Below are positions 1 to 6,600 of a stretch of DNA of 6,730 nt, piece after piece. The first letter of the stretch is position 1. The number at the start of each line of letters is the position of its first letter. Made by a program: the position numbers and the translations under genes. The notes below the pieces were generated by a model. That model saw only the letters and a program-made list of their open reading frames with translations. It was not told where the DNA came from and searched no databases. Source of the stretch: HGM13006 sp963649625 (GTDB lineage Bacteria > Bacillota > Clostridia > Oscillospirales > Oscillospiraceae); the NCBI GenBank assembly GCA_963649625.1, contig CAVJIP010000017.1, positions 1 to 6,730 on the forward strand. Direction: 5' to 3'.

Positions 1-32
1 CTGCTACCAAAATGTTGTTAAAACCATATAAA

Positions 33-46
33 AAATCGCAGGATTT
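33..46. promoter_or_regulatory. Short palindrome just upstream of the -35 box (possible operator)
   Basis: AAATC and GATTT form an inverted repeat around a GCAG centre, ending 3 nt before the -35 hexamer of the importer promoter. A site here could bind a regulator that controls ligand-dependent expression. It is only 5 bp per arm in AT-rich DNA, so chance is a real alternative. No regulator gene is visible in the window, and the sequence does not match a CcpA (cre) or LacI-family consensus I recognise. Confidence 0.2.
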
Positions 47-49
47 CCC

Positions 50-78
50 TTGACGAATGTCATGCGGTGCTATAGAAT
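50..78 (+). promoter_or_regulatory. Sigma-A type promoter of the ABC importer operon
   Basis: TTGACG at 50-55 is a good -35 box. TAGAAT at 73-78 is a good -10 box, and the spacing is the optimal 17 nt. An overlapping alternative -10, TATAGA at 71-76, is preceded by TGC (extended -10 style) but leaves only 15 nt of spacer. AT-rich sequence with A-tracts at about 10-36 could act as an UP element. Transcription would start near 85, giving a leader of about 68 nt before the binding-protein start. I see no riboswitch-like fold in that leader. Confidence 0.7.
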
Positions 79-137
79 ATCCACGTTGGAGATACGTCTA
101 TTTCCAAACCACGAAACTGCGGGACACCGCAACAGGG

Positions 138-146
138 AAGGAAGGA
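138..146 (+). promoter_or_regulatory. Ribosome binding site of the solute-binding protein
   Basis: The purine-rich AAGGAAGGA ends 6 nt before the ATG at 153. It decides the start: the same frame is open further upstream from 57, but that stretch overlaps the promoter -10 box and has neither a Shine-Dalgarno sequence nor a signal peptide, whereas position 153 opens directly into a lipoprotein signal. Confidence 0.8.
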
Positions 147-152
147 ACGATT

Positions 153-1361
153 ATGAAAAAGATACTTGCAATGCTGATGGCGGTGGCCATGGTGCTGACG
201 GTATTTGCCGGCTGCGGCACCGAAACGACCAGCGAGACTGCCGCTTCGGCGGGGACTGCCGCTTCTGCGGAGACTGCCGCCTCGGCGGAGACCACCGGCT
301 TCAAATGGAACGGCCAGAAGGAGGTTTGGTCCATTCTGCCCACCACTGCCGCTGAGGGCCTGATTATGATCAATGACGCCATGGGCGCAAAGATGGAGGA
401 GCAGGGCTTTACTTACGTCAAGAAGGATGCCCAGGGCGATCCCTCTGCGCAGGTCTCCTTTGTGGAGGATGCCATTGCCGCCGGAAACGTGGGGGCACTG
501 ATGATCGCAGCCATGAGCGTGGATATGCTCAAGGACGTGGTACAGCAGGCCGTGGATGCGGGCATTGCCGTAGCGTACCTGGGGGCCCAGCCCACAGATT
601 ACACCATCGCCGGATGCGTGTACACCGCCTATGAGATCACCGGTATGTATGCGGTTCAGGCCGCTGAGGACTGGGTGGCCAAGCGGGTGGCCGAGGGCGG
701 CAACGTGCCCAAGAATGCCGACGGAAAGTATGAGGTGGCCTGTGACGTATACACCGACATTGCAGACGGCGTATACCGCTCCAATGCCATTGTTGGCACC
801 GTGGACTCCTCCGACACCCTGGTGCGGGTGTCCACCACCTCCTCTTACAAGGACGGCTACAACAAGGCCAACAGCAACGCCCAGGACGTGCTCAGTGCCA
901 ACCCCGATTGTCACATTTTCATTGCCTATGAGCCTCAGCTGGCCATGGGTATGTCCGATGCCATCGCCGACTACTGCGAGCAGAACGGCCTGGATATGGC
1001 GGACTACTGTGTGATCCCCTGCTACGGCGAGGACAACACCTTTACCGAGATGTACAATGCGGTCAGCGCAGACCACTCCGCCAACGCCATCAAGGGCTAT
1101 GCCACCTACGGCGATCCTCCCATTGAGCGGGACGGGGAGACCATCATTCCTCCTGTGCAGACCGGCGAGCACCTGGCGGACGCTCTGCTTACCGCCTGCG
1201 GCCTGAGCGAGGCCTGGAACGATTCCCTCATCGGCGGCTACGGCGGAACCTATTATGACACCATCACCGCAGTGAATGTCTACGGCTTTGAGGCCAGCTG
1301 GAAGATGGGTCAGGAGAATCCTGCCTCCCAGTACAAGGACGCAAAATATATCGGCGGCTGA
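153..1361 (+). CDS. Sugar-type ABC importer solute-binding lipoprotein (Peripla_BP_4 / RbsB-like)
   Basis: The 402-residue protein captures the ligand outside the membrane and delivers it to the permease encoded two genes downstream. Residues 1-20 are a lipoprotein signal (MKK, hydrophobic core, then FAGC), with Cys21 as the lipidation site. Residues 28-50 form a low-complexity Ala/Ser/Thr/Glu linker made of 6-residue repeats. The binding domain starts near residue 57 and follows the type I periplasmic-binding fold: VWSILPTT as first strand, then DAQGDPSAQ (92-100) matching the family's D-A-Q-x-D-P-x-x-Q motif, AGNVGALMIA (110-119) and AVDAGIAVAYLG (133-144). Length is slightly above the family's usual 310-370 residues, partly because of the linker. 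The start at 153 is chosen over an in-frame upstream one for its ribosome binding site and signal peptide. The ligand is not deducible; a sugar or polyol is the family expectation, but other small ligands are possible. Confidence 0.93.
   Translation: MKKILAMLMAVAMVLTVFAGCGTETTSETAASAGTAASAETAASAETTGFKWNGQKEVWSILPTTAAEGLIMINDAMGAKMEEQGFTYVKKDAQGDPSAQVSFVEDAIAAGNVGALMIAAMSVDMLKDVVQQAVDAGIAVAYLGAQPTDYTIAGCVYTAYEITGMYAVQAAEDWVAKRVAEGGNVPKNADGKYEVACDVYTDIADGVYRSNAIVGTVDSSDTLVRVSTTSSYKDGYNKANSNAQDVLSANPDCHIFIAYEPQLAMGMSDAIADYCEQNGLDMADYCVIPCYGEDNTFTEMYNAVSADHSANAIKGYATYGDPPIERDGETIIPPVQTGEHLADALLTACGLSEAWNDSLIGGYGGTYYDTITAVNVYGFEASWKMGQENPASQYKDAKYIGG
234..287 (+). repeat. Three tandem 18-bp units encoding the lipoprotein linker
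   Basis: Three consecutive near-identical 18-bp units encode ETAASA, GTAASA and ETAASA, and the next 6 nt (GAGACC) begin a fourth copy. Differences are single bases (GAG/GGG, TTCG/TTCT/CTCG). The repeat lies just after the lipidated Cys, so it probably serves as a flexible tether between membrane anchor and binding domain. Tandem copies this similar can change number by slippage or recombination, in frame because the unit is 18 bp. Confidence 0.85.
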
Positions 1362-1381
1362 TTCCTACGTCTGCAGCTTCG

Positions 1382-1418
1382 GTTGGGGCGGCGTGAGATT
1401 GTTTCGCGCCGCCCCAGC
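1382..1418 (+). other. Strong GC-rich hairpin between binding-protein and ATPase genes
   Basis: Arms 1382-1393 and 1407-1418 pair over 12 bp (one G-T wobble) around a 13-nt loop, 20 nt after the binding-protein stop. The following bases (TTTCCAACA) are not a proper U-tract. It is therefore better read as an mRNA-stabilising or processing stem, or a weak attenuator, than as a full terminator. Such stems behind the first gene of importer operons are known to raise binding protein over membrane components; that role here is inferred. Confidence 0.6.
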
Positions 1419-1426
1419 TTTCCAAC

Positions 1427-1455
1427 AAAAAAGCCGCTGAAGGGTTCCCTTCGGC
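1427..1455 (-). terminator. Possible antisense-facing intrinsic terminator
   Basis: Read on the - strand, this is GCC + GAAGG, a 4-nt loop, CCTTC, a 3-nt bulge and GGC, followed directly by six T (six A at 1427-1432 on the + strand). That is the layout of a small Rho-independent terminator facing away from the ATPase gene into the binding-protein gene. No - strand gene precedes it, so it would act only on antisense transcription. On the + strand the same stem sits immediately before the ATPase ribosome binding site and could instead affect translation start. Confidence 0.35.
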
Positions 1456-1464
1456 AGGGGGAGG
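1456..1464 (+). promoter_or_regulatory. Ribosome binding site for the TTG-start ATPase gene
   Basis: AGGGGGAGG lies 7 nt before the TTG at 1472. It supports TTG as the true start: the first in-frame ATG is at residue 14, inside the conserved first strand of the nucleotide-binding domain. The site is directly 3' of a small hairpin ending at 1455, which could limit ribosome access. Confidence 0.7.
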
Positions 1465-1471
1465 GCTATAT

Positions 1472-2986
1472 TTGGATACAAAACAGCCAATTTTGTCACT
1501 AAAGAACATTATGAAAATCTATCCCGGCGTGGTGGCTCTGAACAAGGTGTCCATCGATTTTTATCCTGGAGAGGTTCACGCACTGATTGGGGAAAATGGG
1601 GCCGGGAAATCCACCTTTATTAAGACCATCACCGGGGCCCATGCGCCGGACGGCGGAACCATCACCATGGACGGGGAAACCTATTCCGCCATGACCCCGG
1701 CCCTGGCCAGGGAGCATGGGGTGGAATGTATTTACCAGGAGTTTAACCTGATCGACGTACTGTCCGCAGCGGAGAACATCTGCTACGGCCAGAGACAGGG
1801 AAAGCTGGTAGACCAGAAGAAAATGCGGAAAATCGCCCAAGCGCTCTTTGACGACTTTGGGGTGGACATTGACCCGGATACCCTGGTGCGGGACCTGACC
1901 CCCGGGCATATGCAAATTGTGGAGATCGCCAAGGCCGTCTCCAAGCAGACCCGGGTACTGATTCTGGATGAGCCCACTGCGCCCCTGTCTGTGGCGGAGG
2001 TGGAGATTTTGTTCCGCATTGTGCGGAAGCTCCGGGACGAGGGGGTTGCCGTTATCTTTATCTCCCATCGGCTGGACGAGGTCTTTGAGCTGACGGATCG
2101 GGTGTCCATTCTCCGGGACGGGGAGTATATCACCACCCTGAACACCAAGGAGACAAACCGGGCGGAGCTGATTCGCTATATGGTGGGGCGGGAAATGACG
2201 GCCACCTTCCCGCCCCGAAAGGCCCAGGTGGGGGAGGTAGCCTTGGAGCTGAAAAACCTCACCGGGAACGGAGTGAAGAATATTTCCTTCCAGGCCCACC
2301 GAGGGGAGATTCTGGGCATATCGGGCCTGGTGGGGGCAGGCCGCACCGAGATCATGAAGGTGGTCTACGGGGCGGAAAAGAAGCAGTGGGGCCATGTATA
2401 TGTCAACGGCCAGGAGGCGGACATTCATTCCCCCAAGGATGCCATGCATAAGTACGGCATCAGCCTGATTCCGGAGGATCGGAAACGGGAGGGCTGTTTC
2501 CTGGGGGAGACCATATCCTGGAACCTGGTGTACAATGTGCTGCAAAAGATTTCCCGCTTTGGAGTGGTCAACCGGAAAAAGGAGCAGGAGATTGCGGACT
2601 ACTACGGAACGGCCATGCGAATCAAGGCCCCGGATCTTAAAAATACCAAGGTCATGACCCTGTCCGGAGGCAACCAGCAGAAAGTGGTGGTGGGCAAGGC
2701 CCTGGCTACCCAGTCGGACATTGTGATTTTCGATGAGCCCACCCGGGGCATTGACGTGGGGGCCAAGTACGAAATCTATGAGCTGATGAACGGCCTCTGT
2801 GAGGCGGGCAAATGTGTCATTATGATTACCTCCGACATGGAGGAACTGCTGGGAATGTCGGATCGGATTGTGGTCTTTGGAGAAAAGTGCCTGGCCGGAG
2901 AGCTAAGCAAGGAGCAGTTCTCTCAGGAAACAATCCTGGACATGGCATCTACCAATGAGCGGACAAAAGAAAATATGGGGGCATAA
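1472..2986 (+). CDS. Sugar-type ABC importer ATPase with two fused nucleotide-binding domains (RbsA/MglA-like)
   Basis: The 504-residue cytoplasmic ATPase powers the importer; its length is typical of RbsA/MglA-type duplicated NBD proteins. NBD1 (about 6-240) has Walker A GENGAGKST (40-48), Q-loop Gln89, Walker B VLILDEPTA (162-170, Glu167) and H-loop His199 in FISHRLDEVFEL. Its signature region reads LTPGHMQIVEIAKA (142-155) instead of LSGGQ-like. NBD2 (about 256-495) has a degenerate Walker A, GLVGAGRTE (285-293), with Arg in place of the catalytic Lys. It also has a canonical LSGGNQQK signature (397-404), Walker B IVIFDEPTRGIDVG (417-430), and TSDMEELLG in place of an H-loop His. This asymmetry is usual in the family: one composite ATP site is catalytically competent and the other is degenerate. 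The TTG start is supported by the ribosome binding site. The permease gene follows 5 nt after the stop, implying one operon. Ligand specificity cannot be read from this subunit. Confidence 0.96.
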   Translation: MDTKQPILSLKNIMKIYPGVVALNKVSIDFYPGEVHALIGENGAGKSTFIKTITGAHAPDGGTITMDGETYSAMTPALAREHGVECIYQEFNLIDVLSAAENICYGQRQGKLVDQKKMRKIAQALFDDFGVDIDPDTLVRDLTPGHMQIVEIAKAVSKQTRVLILDEPTAPLSVAEVEILFRIVRKLRDEGVAVIFISHRLDEVFELTDRVSILRDGEYITTLNTKETNRAELIRYMVGREMTATFPPRKAQVGEVALELKNLTGNGVKNISFQAHRGEILGISGLVGAGRTEIMKVVYGAEKKQWGHVYVNGQEADIHSPKDAMHKYGISLIPEDRKREGCFLGETISWNLVYNVLQKISRFGVVNRKKEQEIADYYGTAMRIKAPDLKNTKVMTLSGGNQQKVVVGKALATQSDIVIFDEPTRGIDVGAKYEIYELMNGLCEAGKCVIMITSDMEELLGMSDRIVVFGEKCLAGELSKEQFSQETILDMASTNERTKENMGA

Positions 2987-2991
2987 CATCC

Positions 2992-4011
2992 ATGAAGAAA
3001 AAGAGCATTTCTACATATTTGAAGGACTATATGATGGTGCTGGTGCTCATAGCACTGCTGGCAGTGTTTGGGATGCTGTGTCCCATCCTGGTGGGCCGTC
3101 CCTTCCTGACAATGCCCAACCTGCTCAATGTGCTGGGACAGAACGCCTATATGGTGATTTTGGGCGTGGGCATTACGTTTATTATGCTGGGCGGCGCCAT
3201 GGATTTGTCCACCGGCTACCTGATCTCCACTGTGGGCATCGCCATGGCCCTGATCAACCAGCACAGCAATTTCGCCGTCACCATGATCTGCGGCATTCTT
3301 CTGGCGGTGCTGCTGTCCACCTTTAACGGTCTGGTTTACTCCTGGCTGAAGGTGTTCCCCTTTATCATCACCCTGGCCACCCAGTACATTCTCAACGGGG
3401 CCACCTATCTGCTCTCCGGCGGCATGACCAATACCTACCGGGATCTGTCCGATGGGTTCAAGATTTTGGGAGGATACAACATTCCGCTCCTGGGCGGCTC
3501 TCTAAAGTCCGGCGTACTGGTGATGATTTTGATGGTGGCGGTAGGGTCCTTTATTCTGAACAAGACTTATTTGGGCCGGAATATCTACGCCCTGGGCTCC
3601 AATCCCGATGCAGTGGCCCTGTCCGGGGTGTCCGTGGCCAAAATGCGGATTATTATCTTTGCTCTGGCAGGCTTCTTCTTCGGTATCGCTCAGATCGTCA
3701 ATATCGGCAAGATCGGCTCCGTGAACAACTCCATGGGCATCGGCGCAGAGTTTACCGTTATGGCCGGCGCCATGCTGGGCGGCATCAAAATGGGCGGCGG
3801 CGGCGGCAAAATGAGCAACATGGTGGTGGGTGTGCTGATTATCGGCGTGCTCAATTCCGGCATGAACTTCCTGAACATCAACCAGTATTGGCAGTATGTG
3901 GCCCTGGGCATTGTGCTCCTGGCGGCGGTGACAATGGACACCCTCCAGACCCGTGCGGCGGCCAACGCAGCCAAGAAGGTCACAGGCCAGGCTCCGGCAG
4001 AGGAAAAGTGA
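2992..4011 (+). CDS. Sugar-type ABC importer permease (BPD_transp_2 / RbsC-like)
   Basis: The 339-residue integral membrane protein forms the channel, by family precedent as a homodimer, since only one permease gene is present. About 9-10 hydrophobic segments are visible (roughly 13-34, 50-70, 76-90, 94-115, 123-142, 173-190, 218-238, 252-264, 275-295, 299-317). Family marks include GAMDLSTG (68-75), the cytoplasmic coupling-helix region NIYALGSNPDAVALSGVSV (197-215), and the block GAEFTVMAGAMLGGIKMGGGGGK (251-273, shortened here to its key residues) followed by NSGMNFLNINQYWQ. The start ATG lies 5 nt after the ATPase stop, with only a weak GGGGG ribosome site 10 nt upstream, so translational coupling is likely. 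The C-terminus is charged (ending AEEK). A run of five GGC codons encodes Gly268-272. The gene ends the operon, with a terminator 46 nt downstream. Confidence 0.95.
   Translation: MKKKSISTYLKDYMMVLVLIALLAVFGMLCPILVGRPFLTMPNLLNVLGQNAYMVILGVGITFIMLGGAMDLSTGYLISTVGIAMALINQHSNFAVTMICGILLAVLLSTFNGLVYSWLKVFPFIITLATQYILNGATYLLSGGMTNTYRDLSDGFKILGGYNIPLLGGSLKSGVLVMILMVAVGSFILNKTYLGRNIYALGSNPDAVALSGVSVAKMRIIIFALAGFFFGIAQIVNIGKIGSVNNSMGIGAEFTVMAGAMLGGIKMGGGGGKMSNMVVGVLIIGVLNSGMNFLNINQYWQYVALGIVLLAAVTMDTLQTRAAANAAKKVTGQAPAEEK
3793..3807 (+). repeat. (GGC)5 trinucleotide run inside the permease gene
   Basis: Five consecutive GGC codons encode Gly268-272 in the glycine-rich loop before the last two membrane segments. 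Related permeases have a glycine-rich loop here too (GG-x-S-x-x-GG-x-G type), so the position is normal. The pure codon repeat is a possible slippage site, but any change would stay in frame. Confidence 0.8.
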
Positions 4012-4028
4012 GGCTTTTTCCAAAAGCC
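4012..4028. repeat. Small inverted repeat directly after the permease stop
   Basis: GGCTTTT and AAAAGCC pair over 7 bp around a 3-nt loop, beginning at the first base after the stop codon. It lacks a U-tract on the + strand and is weaker than the terminator that follows. It may help protect the transcript end or may be incidental. Confidence 0.35.
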
Positions 4029-4057
4029 ATCCCGAAAAAAGTGCTTAGCAGCCAACA

Positions 4058-4097
4058 AAAAGTCGTGAAAATCCGCAGCCGGGTTTTCACGACTTTT
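4058..4097. terminator. Bidirectional intrinsic terminator between convergent genes
   Basis: Arms 4058-4074 and 4081-4097 pair over 17 positions (14 perfect outer pairs, one T-G wobble, two inner C-G pairs) around the 6-nt loop GCAGCC. The outer pairs are A-T on both sides, so the stem ends in T-rich sequence in either direction: TTTT then CCAGTTTTT on the + strand, and five T then GTTGG on the - strand. It sits 46 nt after the permease stop and 29 nt from the amidase gene's stop, as expected of a shared terminator for two convergent genes. Confidence 0.9.
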
Positions 4098-4126
4098 CCA
4101 GTTTTTAAGGATATTTTACCGTATCC

Positions 4127-6586
4127 TCAGCCGACCCCGGTGTCCTGGGTGGACTCCACGGAGGGAGGCTCCAGAGCCTCCAGGGCCTTTGCGGTGCGCA
4201 GCATTAGGGCTGCGGCCTCCGAGCGAATCAGCGCATTCTTGGGCCGGAAGTATCCGTCCGGGTCGCCCTCCATCAGGCCGGTAATGCGCATATGGGTAAT
4301 ATGCTTCAGGGCATATTCCTCCATCTGGGCTGTGTCCGCAAACTGGGGAGTGGCTGCCTTTTTGGGGAGCTCTGCCTGTAGATAGTCCAGATACCGGGCA
4401 ATCAGGGCTGCGGCCTGCTCCCGAGTGACCGGGGAGTCCGGCTCAAAGGTGGTTTCCGTGGTGCCTGTGACAATGCCCTTTTCCGCAGCCCAGGCCACAT
4501 AGCCCACATAGTATTCTCCGGGGATCAGGTCGGTGAAGGGAGATTCGGTGTACTGGCTGACATCCACGCCGGCCATACGGCCCAGCACGGTAACAAACAT
4601 ACACCGGGTCATGGTGTCGTCCGGGCTGAACAGATTGTCCTCGGTGCCCTGGAACAGCTTCCGCTCCACGGTTTCGTTGACCAGGGAGAAGGCCCAATGT
4701 TCGGGAAGTACGTCCAGGAAATAGCCGATTTCCCGGAAGTCGGCCTTCAGGGCCGTTGCAAGAGGTGCGGCCACAGCCTCGGGGCCGTAGACCGTGGCGG
4801 TCTGACAGCCGGAGAACAGGCTTACCGGCAGAGCGGTAATGCGCCGGTCAATCAAAACGGTGGAAAAGGAGAATCTGGCCCAGTCGCCCTGGTTGACCTG
4901 GCCGGTGCCGGAAATGGTCAGGACACCCGATTTCTTGTCCAGGCTCCACCGGGCATCCGGGCCGCAGCCGCCGGAGGCGGTGGTGGCCTCCGCAATGGTT
5001 CGGGAGAGGGTTCGGCTGGTGCGGGTTCCGTCGGCGGCGGTGGCGGCTACATAAAAGGTGGCTGCACCAGGAGCGTAGGGGGCCAAATCCACCGAGCAGG
5101 AGGCGGACAGACCGCTGACGGTCATGGGATAGCTCCGCTGGGTGCCAGCCCCGTCCGTGCTGTACAGGGTGGCGGAAACCAGGCCGCTGAGAGAAATCTG
5201 CCCGGAGAGAAGGTCGTTTGTGGTGGCACTATCCCCGGAGAGGGTAAAGGCAATGCCGCTGCTGTCGGTAAGCAGCAGCCCCTCCCGGGCCGGGGTATAG
5301 GTGAGAGTGCCCTTTTGCTCCAGAATAAACCAGTCGGTTCCCTCACAGGTCAGGTGGCCCCGGCAGGTGATGGTGTCCCCGGCGGCACAGACCAACTGGC
5401 CGGAGGGGGAGGCATCCCGGAAAAAGCCATAAATGGGAAGGGTCTGGGGGCTGGTGACTAAAACAAAGCCATCTTCCATAACCAGCTCCGACATACGATA
5501 GCTGGTAAGCTGCACGGTGGTGATCTCTTCCCCAGAGTAATCCCAGGGCATATGATAGCGGTCAGAGGTGTGACAGTTGATAATGGGGGTTCCTGCGCTG
5601 TTGGTGCCCACGCAGAACACCGAGTGGTGATAGCTTTCGTCACGGCGGCGATCCAGATAGAGCACACTGCCGGGATAAATGTCCCCCGCCGTGGCCTGAC
5701 GAACCTTCTTCCCGTGGTTGGCGGCGAAATATTCCTCACTATAGTAGGCGTTGACCCAGGCGTAGGTATAGGGGGCCCAGTCGCTGTCGGTGGGAATGCC
5801 GCCTGCGTGAATGCACTGGGAGGTAAAGTTGGTGCAGTCGCCCCCCTGGCCGTTAAAGTCGTAGTATTCCGGGTTGTAGTAGCTGGTGTCCTCCTCGTCC
5901 ACCGGCGGGTTGGGGGAAACGTAGGTGTCTGCGTAGATAATGGCCTGAATCGGGTCATAGCCGCTATAGTACCCGGAGGTCCGGAGGGTGGACTGCCTGC
6001 CCGGGGCCTGGGAGCCCTCGGTGGTATTCATCACGTCCTCATCGCTGTAGACATCCGAGACAAGCACAGGCTCCCCCTGGGCATCCAGGGAGAAGGTCAT
6101 GGTGTGGGTGGTGCCGTATCCGGCGGTATCTCTGCCGCCCGGACCATCGGCCAAGTCGTCGTAATCGAAAAACGTCCACTCATAGACCGTGAGAAGAATG
6201 CCCTCCTCCGTCTCCTGGGCGGAGAGCACCTGACTATGGACATCGGCATCCAGAATTCTGGCGTTGATCCGCTGGGCCAGAGCCTGAATCTCCTGGGGCC
6301 GCTGGGCCGTGTCGGCCTTCAGCTGGGCATCTGCCCCGGCGGAGAGCCGGGTTCCGGCGGTTCTTCCGGTGAAGCTGTCTCCCCGAAGGGAGAAATAGTC
6401 CGTCAGCAGAGCCTCCAGACTGTCGGCGGTCTGGGCGGGAAGGGCGGTGTCCAGTACAGCGGTATCGGTGGACTGGTTGCCGAACCAGTCCTGGGCCATG
6501 GTGTGGCAGTCCCCGGCGGCCAGGGCGGAAACTGTCAGCAGGGCGGCGGCCAGGCCGAAGAGGAAAATTCGTTTGATTCCTTTCAT
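4127..6586 (-). CDS. Secreted Amidase_6-type cell-surface protein with BspA-like cap and three SLH repeats
   Basis: The 819-residue protein is exported and probably held at the cell wall, where it may cut amide bonds in peptidoglycan or peptides. Residues 1-23 are a Sec signal (MKGIKR, hydrophobic core, ALA|AGD). Residues 45-200 are an unassigned alpha/beta region of the kind often preceding Amidase_6 domains. Residues about 205-375 match Amidase_6 (papain/NlpC-like): YDPIQAIIYADTYV, then GGDCTNFTSQCIHAGGIP with likely nucleophile Cys251, SYHHSVFCVG with likely catalytic His320 or His321, and NCHTSDRY (338-344). Residues 380-535 are beta-rich and unassigned. Residues 541-600 resemble the BspA-like cap (CGPDARWSLD...GVLTISGTG, then a short leucine-rich remnant). 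SLH repeats lie at about 623-675, 682-737 and 747-803, each with the F-x-D/P-x-x-x-x-R-x-E style ending. The start at 6586 is set by AAGGAGG and the signal peptide; an in-frame ATG at 6721 adds 45 residues that hide the signal. Substrate is inferred, not shown. Confidence 0.92.
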   Translation of the reverse strand: MKGIKRIFLFGLAAALLTVSALAAGDCHTMAQDWFGNQSTDTAVLDTALPAQTADSLEALLTDYFSLRGDSFTGRTAGTRLSAGADAQLKADTAQRPQEIQALAQRINARILDADVHSQVLSAQETEEGILLTVYEWTFFDYDDLADGPGGRDTAGYGTTHTMTFSLDAQGEPVLVSDVYSDEDVMNTTEGSQAPGRQSTLRTSGYYSGYDPIQAIIYADTYVSPNPPVDEEDTSYYNPEYYDFNGQGGDCTNFTSQCIHAGGIPTDSDWAPYTYAWVNAYYSEEYFAANHGKKVRQATAGDIYPGSVLYLDRRRDESYHHSVFCVGTNSAGTPIINCHTSDRYHMPWDYSGEEITTVQLTSYRMSELVMEDGFVLVTSPQTLPIYGFFRDASPSGQLVCAAGDTITCRGHLTCEGTDWFILEQKGTLTYTPAREGLLLTDSSGIAFTLSGDSATTNDLLSGQISLSGLVSATLYSTDGAGTQRSYPMTVSGLSASCSVDLAPYAPGAATFYVAATAADGTRTSRTLSRTIAEATTASGGCGPDARWSLDKKSGVLTISGTGQVNQGDWARFSFSTVLIDRRITALPVSLFSGCQTATVYGPEAVAAPLATALKADFREIGYFLDVLPEHWAFSLVNETVERKLFQGTEDNLFSPDDTMTRCMFVTVLGRMAGVDVSQYTESPFTDLIPGEYYVGYVAWAAEKGIVTGTTETTFEPDSPVTREQAAALIARYLDYLQAELPKKAATPQFADTAQMEEYALKHITHMRITGLMEGDPDGYFRPKNALIRSEAAALMLRTAKALEALEPPSVESTQDTGVG

Positions 6587-6591
6587 GTGAG

Positions 6592-6598
6592 CCTCCTT
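6592..6598 (-). promoter_or_regulatory. Ribosome binding site of the SLH amidase gene
   Basis: AAGGAGG on the - strand lies 5 nt before the ATG at 6586, a near-perfect Shine-Dalgarno. It fixes the start at the signal peptide rather than at the in-frame ATG 45 codons upstream. I see no convincing promoter in the 144 nt between here and the window edge, so the gene may be co-transcribed with whatever precedes it. Confidence 0.85.
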
Positions 6599-6600
6599 GT

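Noticed and set aside
86..107. Possible 5' leader hairpin (TTGGA paired with TCCAA, 12-nt loop)
   Set aside because: Only 5 bp with a large loop; too weak to call a riboswitch or attenuator.
57..152. In-frame upstream extension of the solute-binding protein (32 extra residues)
   Set aside because: It overlaps the promoter -10 box, lacks a ribosome site, and would bury the lipoprotein signal that starts at 153.
60..1172. Long open frame of 370 codons opposite the binding-protein gene
   Set aside because: It is rich in His, Gly and Val of mirror-codon type, with no recognisable domain. The + strand gene here is well supported, so this is its shadow.
1382..1418. Reading the inter-gene stem as a full operon-ending terminator
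   Set aside because: There is no U-tract after the stem, and the ATPase and permease genes downstream are the obvious partners of the binding protein with no second promoter visible.
1499..2545. 348-codon frame opposite the ATPase gene
   Set aside because: It is antisense to conserved Walker and signature motifs, has no domain features, and is a shadow due to GC-rich codon structure.
4697..5461. 254-codon + strand Gly-rich frame
   Set aside because: Low-complexity Gly/Ala/Val content with no ribosome site; a shadow of the amidase gene's middle region.
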